Below are positions 1-5,496 of a stretch of DNA of 5,496 nucleotides, in pieces. This DNA is from Gammaproteobacteria bacterium. Lineage in GTDB: Bacteria > Pseudomonadota > Gammaproteobacteria > Pseudomonadales > Azotimanducaceae. Position numbers and translations under genes: made by a program. The stretch spans positions 4,522-10,017 of the forward strand of contig JAPPHP010000387.1 of NCBI GenBank assembly GCA_028821035.1, in the 5' to 3' direction. Below the pieces are notes generated by a model. It made no database searches. It saw only the letters and a list, made by a program, of their open reading frames with translations, and was not told the origin of the DNA. Numbering within the stretch: the stretch's first letter is position 1; every line of letters begins with the position of its first letter.

Positions 1-720
<720 letters not shown>

Positions 721-752
721 CGACCCGTCCCGAACCGCCAATCGGACCGGGG

Positions 753-758
753 ATTATA
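753..758 (-). promoter_or_regulatory. Candidate -10 element (TATAAT) for the mutase gene
   Basis: The minus strand reads a perfect TATAAT here, in otherwise GC-rich DNA and about 33 nt upstream of the mutase ATG. This would give a leader of roughly 25 nt. I find no good TTGACA-like -35 at 16-18 nt spacing, so the promoter may be weak or activator-dependent. The assignment rests on the hexamer and its position only. Confidence 0.4.
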
Positions 759-787
759 GGGCGACGGGAACCATCGACGCCGTGGGG

Positions 788-799
788 AGCCCGCGGGCT
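788..799. promoter_or_regulatory. 12-bp perfect palindrome in the divergent intergenic region
   Basis: AGCCCGCGGGCT equals its own reverse complement. It sits between the divergent mutase and hydratase starts, just upstream of a weak -10-like TACACT (802-807) facing the hydratase operon. It could be an operator for a dimeric regulator. However, a GC-only core of this length can occur by chance in such DNA, and no second copy is seen in the intergenic region. Confidence 0.2.
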
Positions 800-833
800 G
801 CTACACTCCGGTCACGTCCGGGCGCGGTCCACC

Positions 834-1331
834 ATGAGCGAGAGCAGCCCCACCTACGTGACCGAGGCAATGCGCGCGGCCCAGGGCGAATGGACCGGCG
901 AGCGCACGGCTCCGCCCATCACCGAGACGGACATCCGGCGCTGGGCGATGGCGACCTTCTATCCGGAAAAGCCGCCGCGCATCTACTGGGACGCCGAGCA
1001 CGCGGCCACGACGCAATGGGGCGGCATCGTTGCGCCCCCGGACTTCAACCCCTTCGCGTGGCCGCTGGAACGGCCGCAGCCGGCCGCACCGGGCCTGATG
1101 GGCGCGCGTCCCGACGGCAAGTCCCTGACCGGCATGAACGGTGGCCAGACGGACACCTACGGCGTGCCGATGCGCGCGTGCGACGTGATCTCGGAGCGGC
1201 GCCGCCTGGTCGACTGGTGGGAACGGGAGGGACGCCTGGGACACACCCTGTACGTGCGCAACGAGATCGAGTGGCGCAACCAACGCGAGGAAGTCGTGCG
1301 CACCCGGCTATCGATCGGCATCCGCTATTGA
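834..1331 (+). CDS. FAS1-like dehydratase / MaoC N-type hot-dog protein (hydratase subunit)
   Basis: A 165-residue single hot-dog-fold protein of the FAS1-like (MaoC_dehydrat_N) type, probably one half of a cytoplasmic enoyl-CoA hydratase. Recognisable segments are an N-terminal helix-rich lead (VTEAMRAAQGEW, residues 9-20), the hot-dog helix and following strand (ITETDIRRWAMATFYPEKPP to YWDAEHA, 29-57) and the signature WGGIVAPPDFNPFAWP (62-77). The C-terminal strands run from about 105 to 165 (VRNEIEWRNQ at 141-150). The usual catalytic D-x-N-P-x-H motif is degenerate: Tyr51 stands at the His position and Lys46 at the Asp position, so this chain is probably structural or substrate-binding. 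The ATG at 834 has no clear Shine-Dalgarno. It is preferred to ATG 870 because an N-terminal lead like residues 1-12 is common in the family. The next gene starts 11 nt after the stop, so the two are co-transcribed. The acyl-CoA substrate cannot be read from the sequence; mesaconyl-CoA, steroid side-chain and branched enoyl-CoA hydratases all use this fold. Confidence 0.82.
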   Translation: MSESSPTYVTEAMRAAQGEWTGERTAPPITETDIRRWAMATFYPEKPPRIYWDAEHAATTQWGGIVAPPDFNPFAWPLERPQPAAPGLMGARPDGKSLTGMNGGQTDTYGVPMRACDVISERRRLVDWWEREGRLGHTLYVRNEIEWRNQREEVVRTRLSIGIRY

Positions 1332-1335
1332 GGAG
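1331..1335 (+). promoter_or_regulatory. Ribosome binding site of the second hydratase gene
   Basis: AGGAG begins at the last base of the upstream TGA stop and lies 7 nt before the ATG at 1343. It is the clearest Shine-Dalgarno in the window. It fixes the start of the MaoC gene even though the same frame stays open far upstream, and it points to translational coupling with the preceding gene. Confidence 0.75.
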
Positions 1336-1342
1336 AGCCCTA

Positions 1343-1762
1343 ATGACCGTCCGTTTCGAAGACATCCAGGTGGGCGACTCCATGCCCTCGTGGTCCCGCA
1401 AGACGAGCTTCGCCGAGTGGAACCGCTACGCCGCCGTCAACGACGAGTTCGTCCCGTTCCACATGGACGACGAGGCCGGCCGCCGCGCCGGCAACGAGCC
1501 GGGGGCCTTCGGCATGGGCAACCTGCGCTACGCCTACATCGTCAACGCGCTGCACGACTGGATCGGCGACGCGGGCGTCGTCCGCGAGGTCGGCTGCCAG
1601 TACCGCGCCATCAACCAGAAGGAAGACACGCTCACCGTCGTGGGCGAAGTGACCGACAAGACGGTTGAAGAAGGCGAGCAGCGCGTGCGGCTGACCATGA
1701 ACGTCGTCAACCAGGACGGGCTCGGGACGTGCCCGGGGCATGCGGTGATCGTCCTGCCCTGA
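1343..1762 (+). CDS. MaoC family dehydratase / (R)-specific enoyl-CoA hydratase-like protein
   Basis: A 139-residue single hot-dog protein, typical in length for MaoC/PhaJ-type hydratases, which add water across trans-2-enoyl-CoA. The hot-dog helix and hydratase motif lie at residues 24-45 (AEWNRYAAVNDEFVPFHMDD in the core), followed by GAFGMGNLRYAYIVNALHDWIG (54-75 region) and strands including CQYRAINQKEDTLTVVGEVT (85-104). His40 matches the catalytic His. The residue five before it, normally Asp, is Glu35, with Asp34 next to it, and the motif's usual Asn is Val37. The gene follows its FAS1-like partner by 11 nt with a good Shine-Dalgarno, so the products probably form a heteromeric double-hot-dog hydratase with this chain supplying the catalytic residues. 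The divergent methylmalonyl-CoA mutase suggests a substrate in short or branched acyl-CoA catabolism, which is inference. Confidence 0.85.
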   Translation: MTVRFEDIQVGDSMPSWSRKTSFAEWNRYAAVNDEFVPFHMDDEAGRRAGNEPGAFGMGNLRYAYIVNALHDWIGDAGVVREVGCQYRAINQKEDTLTVVGEVTDKTVEEGEQRVRLTMNVVNQDGLGTCPGHAVIVLP

Positions 1763-1781
1763 TGCCACCGACCTAGAAGAG

Positions 1782-1818
1782 CCTGCAAATTCTACGATGG
1801 CATCGTAGAATTTGCAGG
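1782..1818. repeat. Perfect 18-bp inverted repeat (37-bp palindrome, 1-nt centre) abutting the ATPase start codon
   Basis: The left arm at 1782-1799 reads CCTGCAAATTCTACGATG and the right arm at 1801-1818 is its exact reverse complement, with a single G at 1800 between them. The arms are clearly more AT-rich than the surrounding coding DNA. The right arm ends at the base before the ATPase ATG (1819). The left arm starts 20 bp after the upstream hydratase stop. Possible roles are an operator for autoregulation, a terminator-like hairpin for the hydratase operon (no T-tract is present) or a recognition site for the ATPase itself. No further copy is visible in the window. Confidence 0.95.
1806..1811 (+). 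promoter_or_regulatory. Candidate -10 element (TAGAAT) for the ATPase gene, inside the palindrome
   Basis: TAGAAT matches five of six bases of the -10 consensus and lies 7 nt before the A of the ATG at 1819, so transcription could start at or next to the start codon. The palindrome places the same hexamer in mirror image on the minus strand at 1789-1794. No strong -35 is visible; the sequence 17 nt upstream (CTGCAA) is poor. Confidence 0.3.
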
Positions 1819-2991
1819 ATGTGGATAGACCGGCACGTCGAGCCCCTGCTGTCGCAGCGCGTGCGGACGCGGCCGGTCGTGATCGTGACCGGTGCGCGCC
1901 AGACCGGCAAGACCAGCCTGATGCGCAGGCTCTTCCCCGACCACGCCTTCGTCACGCTCGACCTGCCGAGCGAGGCCGACCAGGCCGAGACGGACCCTGG
2001 GTCCTTCCTCGCCCGCCACCCGCCGCCCGTACTCATCGACGAGGTGCAGTACGCGCCGGGGCTGTTCCGCCACCTCAAGACGGTGGTCGACCGCGACCGT
2101 CGTCCGGGCGCCTTTCTGCTCACCGGTTCGCAGCCCATGACGCTGATGCGCTCGGTGTCCGACTCGCTGGCGGGGCGCGCGGACATCGTCGAACTCGAAC
2201 CGTTGTCATTTGCCGAAGCCAAGGCCGCTCGTCCCGACCTGACGCCGGAGGACTTCCTGGTGCGTGGCGGCTTCCCCGAACTCCACGCCGATCCGGCCAT
2301 CGACGCCCGGGGATACCTGCAGTCCTACCTCGCGACCTACCTGGAAAGAGACGTGCGCCAACTGCTCAACGTCGCGAGCCTCCGGGACTACGAACGCTTC
2401 CTGCGGGTCGCCGCGTTGCGCTCGGCGCAGCTCCTGAACCGGGCGGACCTGGCGCGCGACGTCGGCATCAGCGGGTCCACGGCCGCCGCTTGGCTGTCCG
2501 TGCTCGAAGCTTCGCACCAGTTCGCGTTGCTCGAGCCCTGGTACGGCAACCCGACGAGGTCCCTCGTCAAGCGGCCCAAGCTCTACGTACGCGAGACGGG
2601 ACTTGCCGCCTTCCTGTGCGGCGTCCACACCGTCGACGAGCTCCGGTCTTCCCCGCTGGCCGGACCGTTATGGGAGACGCTCGTATGCGCCGAGTTCCGC
2701 CGGACCCAACTGAACCGCCGGGGCGGATGGGACCTGCACTTCTGGAACGACCGGTCGCGCGAAGCGGACTTCCTGCTCCATCGTGGCGGGACCTTCCGGC
2801 TCGCGGACGCGAAGTGGACGGAGCAGCCGAGGCAGCGCGACGCGGTCGCGCTGCGCAAGGTCGCCGGCGTGCTGCCCGGTCCGGTCGAGGGAATGTCCAT
2901 CGTCTGTCGCGCTCCCAACCCCTACCCCCTCGGCGAGGGGGTCGACGCACTTCCCCTTCGAACCATCGCGTCCCTTCCGGCTTGGCACTGA
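1819..2991 (+). CDS. Orphan AAA_14 / DUF4143-type ATP-binding protein
   Basis: A 390-residue cytoplasmic P-loop ATPase of the widespread AAA_14 plus DUF4143 family, whose cellular role is unsettled. The ATPase domain (about 1-150) has Walker A GARQTGKTS (25-33), Walker B VLIDEVQ (71-77, Asp74-Glu75), a sensor-like FLLTGSQ (99-105) and the family segment SLAGRADIVELEPLSFAEA (117-135), then VRGGFPEL (148-155). A winged-helix-like region follows (LNRADLARDVGISGSTAAAW, 206-225), then KLYVRETGLAAFL (254-266). The C-terminal domain carries FWNDRSREADFLLHRGG (308-324) and LADAKW (328-333), resembling a PD-(D/E)xK-type nuclease core (Glu315/Asp317 then Asp330-x-Lys332). Length is normal and all motifs are intact. 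The start is fixed because Walker A comes early and an in-frame TAG lies at 1774. There is no spaced Shine-Dalgarno, so translation may be leaderless. It sits alone between unrelated genes, with base composition like its neighbours. Confidence 0.92.
   Translation: MWIDRHVEPLLSQRVRTRPVVIVTGARQTGKTSLMRRLFPDHAFVTLDLPSEADQAETDPGSFLARHPPPVLIDEVQYAPGLFRHLKTVVDRDRRPGAFLLTGSQPMTLMRSVSDSLAGRADIVELEPLSFAEAKAARPDLTPEDFLVRGGFPELHADPAIDARGYLQSYLATYLERDVRQLLNVASLRDYERFLRVAALRSAQLLNRADLARDVGISGSTAAAWLSVLEASHQFALLEPWYGNPTRSLVKRPKLYVRETGLAAFLCGVHTVDELRSSPLAGPLWETLVCAEFRRTQLNRRGGWDLHFWNDRSREADFLLHRGGTFRLADAKWTEQPRQRDAVALRKVAGVLPGPVEGMSIVCRAPNPYPLGEGVDALPLRTIASLPAWH
2924..2942. other. GC-rich hairpin at the 3' end of the ATPase gene
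   Basis: ACCCCCTC (2924-2931) and GAGGGGGT (2935-2942) are exact reverse complements around a 3-nt GGC loop, inside ATPase codons 369-375. The hairpin lies about 70 nt past the stop of the convergent receptor gene, which has only a 19-nt gap to the ATPase gene. It could slow or stop read-through from either side. No T-tract follows on either strand, so it is not a classical intrinsic terminator. Confidence 0.35.
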
Positions 2992-3010
2992 CCGCGCGAC
3001 CTGCGCGAGA

Positions 3011-5496
3011 TCAGCGCGAAACCCAACGCGCCTGCACGTACACCAGCGTGCCCTGCCAGGGCATGATCGAGTCGCTCCGATAGATGCGTCCGCAGCAGAC
3101 CTCGAAATCCCCCCTGTCCGGGTAGTTGTCGAACACGTTCTCGACCCCGAGCTTGACGGCGTACCGGTCGCGGAACGTCCACGTCGCCTCGGCGTCCACG
3201 AGCACCTCCGATCCGAACTCCTGCGTGGACGTGAGCGTGGCGTTCAGGGTGTTCTCGTACTCGCCGTAGTACCGTGCCCGCAGGAGCAGGTCGAGCGCGC
3301 CCCGCGTGTGGCTGGCGGTCAGCACCCCCTGCAGCCCCGGCACGCCCTCCTCGATGTCGTGCTCCGCCTCCGCGTCCACGTATCGGCCGCGGGCGAGGAA
3401 GTCCGTGCGGTTCAGGTTGAAGGCCGCCTGGAGGGTGGTGACGCCCAGTCGCGAATCGAACTGCCAGGTGGCCACCAGGTCGACGCCGCTGGTCTCGGTG
3501 TCCACGTCGTTGGTGAAGAAGCGTACCTGGGCGATGTCGTTGGCCCCGGGCACTCCGAGCGCCGACAGCCGCGCCGCCTCAACGGGACCCACGGCGAACT
3601 GCGAGGACAGGACGATGCGGTCGTCGAGGCGGATGCGGTAGTAGTCGAGCGTCAGGTCCAGCGCCTCGAAGACGGTCGCCGCGACACCCAGCGTCCAGGA
3701 CCGGGACCGCTCCGCATCGAGCGCGACGCCGCCGAACAGCATTGCCGCGCCGTGCGTACTGGGGAAGATACCCTCCGCCTGGGGATGACCCTCCGCATTG
3801 ATCCGCGTGGAGACGTTCGTGGTCGATATCTGGCCCGGCGTCGGCGCCCGGAACCCCGTGCCCATCGAGGCGCGCACGTTGAGACCCCCCGTCAGGCGAA
3901 AGCGCGCGGCGAGCTTCCCGACGGTGACCTCGCCGAAGTCCGAGAAATCCTCGTACCGCATCGCGGCGCCCACGAGCCACCGGTCGGTCAGGTCCGCCTC
4001 GAGATCCACGTACGCCGCATGGCTGCGGCGGTCCACGTCGGACGCGAACGAGGGCGGATAGCCGGGGAACCCGTTCGAGCCCACGGGCACCGCGTTGTTG
4101 ACCGGGTCGCCCTCCGGGCAGAGCGCGCCCATCGCCTCGAAGCCGGGGATGCGGCACTCCACGGCCACGAGATCGTCAGTCGGATCCGCGTCCACCTCCG
4201 CCTGCGTGATCTCGAAGTTGAACGGGTCGGGCCGCGCGAAAGGGCCGACCCGGTAGGAGAGCGCATCCCCCCGCTCGATCCGGTAGCCCTCCTCCCGGTA
4301 TTCGAAGCCGAAGGCGAAGTTGAGCGGGCTCGGCCAACCGACGTCGAGCGGGAGCGTGAAGTCCGCGTTGACGGCAAGCTCGTCGTTCACCAGGTTGCCT
4401 GGACGAAAACGCGTCGGCGTGTCCGGCCCGAGCGACGGGTTCATCGTGTTCGCGATGCGATAGCGGATCTGGTCCGAGCCGTAGCCGGCGGACAGGTCAA
4501 AGGTGAACCCCGAGCCCCCCTCCCCGCGGATTCCGAGGACCGCCGCGTAGTCGGTGACGTCGCCCGAGAACTGGGGCGTGAAGCCCGACGGATAGAGCGT
4601 CGCCCGCGGGTCGTGGATGGATCCATCCGCGAGGCGTACCGGCAGCAGTTGCGCCACGCCCGGGCGCCGGTAGAAGAACCCCCCGGCCTGGTCCTTGGCG
4701 GAATGACTGGCGAAGCCGTACAGCTCCGCGTCCGGCCCCAGCGGTAGCGCGGCGTTCAGGAAGAAGATGGCCTGCTCCCGTTCCGGCTGGCCCCAGATCT
4801 GTGCCGGCCGCGCGAAGCTCCGGTTCCCTCCTACCCGGTGGAAGTTGTCGGCGAAACGCGTGTCGAGGTCGTCCGGCACCCCGTCACTGCCGCGCGCCGC
4901 CTGCAGGATCTCTCCCGTCGCCGAGTAGGAGTACGTGAGCGCGTCCGGCCCGTAGTAGGTGACTCCATCCACGGTCAGGCTGCTGCCGGTCGCCTCCAGC
5001 GGCGTAAGACCGGAGGCGCCGATGCCGATGTCATAGGGCTCGGACCGGCTGGTCGGGTCCGCTTGCGAGAACTGCGCACTCACGTTCACGAACCCGCCGT
5101 TCCCGAGCGGGAACCCCATGTTGCCTTCCACCGTCGCTTCGTCCCCGTCCCCCTCCGCGTAGCTCCCCATGCGGGCGCGCAGGTCGAAGCCCGCGTCGTC
5201 CGTCTTGAGCTTGAAGTTGAGCACGCCGGCGATGGCGTCCGAGCCATACTGGGCAGCGGCCCCGTCGCGAAGCACCTCCACACCGTCGATCGCGATGGAC
5301 GGGAGGCTGCCCACGTCCACGCCATGGGCGCCGAAGCCGCCGAGTTGCATCAGCGCCGCGCGGTGCCGGCGCTTGCCTTCCACCAGCACCAGCAGGTGGT
5401 GGGAGTCGAGCCCTCGGAGGTGGACCGGGCGAATGAACGAGGCGCCGTCCGAAATCGGCTGCCGGCGCACGTTGAACGACGGGACGATGGCGTTCA
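3011..5496 (-). CDS. TonB-dependent outer-membrane receptor (N-terminus outside window)
   Basis: An outer-membrane beta-barrel transporter energised by TonB-ExbBD, with 827 residues in the window. The plug domain occupies about residues 1-97, with the classic RGLDSHHLLVLVEGKRRHRA (27-46) and IDGVEVLRDGAAAQYGSDAI (69-88) followed by AGVLNFKLK. The rest shows alternating beta-strands and long loops of the barrel (for example FAFGFEYREEGYRIERG, 393-409). It ends in the typical GVENVFDNYPDRGDFEVCCG (about residues 783-802) and a final strand. The frame is open to the window edge; the GTG at 5470 lies inside the plug and is not the start. Signal peptide and TonB box must lie to the right. Oddities are a Cys pair 12 residues apart in a loop (447 and 459), adjacent Cys at 800-801, and a C-terminus RWVSR instead of a terminal aromatic residue. 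The substrate cannot be assigned: siderophore, vitamin, glycan or peptide are all possible. Confidence 0.93.
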   Translation of the reverse strand, partial: NAIVPSFNVRRQPISDGASFIRPVHLRGLDSHHLLVLVEGKRRHRAALMQLGGFGAHGVDVGSLPSIAIDGVEVLRDGAAAQYGSDAIAGVLNFKLKTDDAGFDLRARMGSYAEGDGDEATVEGNMGFPLGNGGFVNVSAQFSQADPTSRSEPYDIGIGASGLTPLEATGSSLTVDGVTYYGPDALTYSYSATGEILQAARGSDGVPDDLDTRFADNFHRVGGNRSFARPAQIWGQPEREQAIFFLNAALPLGPDAELYGFASHSAKDQAGGFFYRRPGVAQLLPVRLADGSIHDPRATLYPSGFTPQFSGDVTDYAAVLGIRGEGGSGFTFDLSAGYGSDQIRYRIANTMNPSLGPDTPTRFRPGNLVNDELAVNADFTLPLDVGWPSPLNFAFGFEYREEGYRIERGDALSYRVGPFARPDPFNFEITQAEVDADPTDDLVAVECRIPGFEAMGALCPEGDPVNNAVPVGSNGFPGYPPSFASDVDRRSHAAYVDLEADLTDRWLVGAAMRYEDFSDFGEVTVGKLAARFRLTGGLNVRASMGTGFRAPTPGQISTTNVSTRINAEGHPQAEGIFPSTHGAAMLFGGVALDAERSRSWTLGVAATVFEALDLTLDYYRIRLDDRIVLSSQFAVGPVEAARLSALGVPGANDIAQVRFFTNDVDTETSGVDLVATWQFDSRLGVTTLQAAFNLNRTDFLARGRYVDAEAEHDIEEGVPGLQGVLTASHTRGALDLLLRARYYGEYENTLNATLTSTQEFGSEVLVDAEATWTFRDRYAVKLGVENVFDNYPDRGDFEVCCGRIYRSDSIMPWQGTLVYVQARWVSR

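Noticed and set aside
1782..1818. Palindrome as a classical Rho-independent terminator of the hydratase operon
   Set aside because: The stem core is AT-rich and no T-run follows on the plus strand, since the ATPase coding sequence begins immediately. A weak terminator role cannot be excluded.
1782..2991. ATPase plus palindrome as a mobile element with terminal repeats
   Set aside because: No matching copy of the palindrome or target-site duplication is visible downstream of the stop (2992-3010), there is no transposase or integrase, and composition matches the flanks.
2783..4747. A 654-codon open frame on the plus strand across the receptor gene
   Set aside because: It is antisense to a well-supported TonB receptor, overlaps the ATPase end in another frame, and its Arg/Val/Glu/His-rich product has no recognisable motif. 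Long shadow frames are expected in GC-rich DNA.
5468..5470. GTG as start codon of the TonB receptor
   Set aside because: The frame continues upstream to the window edge with plug-like residues (NAIVPSFN), and a start here would remove the signal peptide and part of the plug.

Overview
The window is a GC-rich segment (strong G/C preference at third codon positions) from a Gram-negative bacterium. A TonB-dependent outer-membrane receptor requires an outer membrane. The metabolic genes (B12-dependent acyl-CoA mutase and MaoC-type hydratases) would suit a heterotrophic proteobacterium or a similar high-GC, acyl-CoA-catabolising lineage. The sequence alone does not fix the taxon.

Layout. (1) 1-720, minus strand: the first 240 codons of a methylmalonyl-CoA mutase large subunit, cut by the left edge of the window. 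(2) 721-833: a 113-bp divergent promoter region with a perfect TATAAT on the minus strand and a 12-bp palindrome. (3) 834-1331 and 1343-1762, plus strand: a two-gene operon for a FAS1-like/MaoC N-type hot-dog protein and a MaoC-family hydratase. These are probably the two halves of one enoyl-CoA hydratase. (4) 1782-1818: a perfect 18-bp inverted repeat with a 1-nt centre that abuts the next start codon. (5) 1819-2991, plus strand: a stand-alone AAA_14/DUF4143-type ATPase. (6) 3011-5496, minus strand: a TonB-dependent receptor, convergent with the ATPase after a 19-nt gap. Its N-terminus lies beyond the right edge.

How the genes relate. The mutase and the hydratase pair diverge from a shared control region. 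Both act on short or branched acyl-CoA thioesters, so a joint role in propionyl-CoA/methylmalonyl-CoA or branched-chain acid catabolism is reasonable but inferred. The ATPase belongs to a widespread orphan family and has no obvious tie to its neighbours. The receptor imports an unidentified ligand; its barrel does not reveal the substrate.

Most of the window is ordinary accessory metabolism and transport. The features most worth a second look are the palindrome fused to the ATPase start codon, which carries mirror-image -10-like elements, and the unusual active-site residues of the hydratase pair. I see no convincing novel multi-gene system, RNA gene, CRISPR array or insertion sequence.
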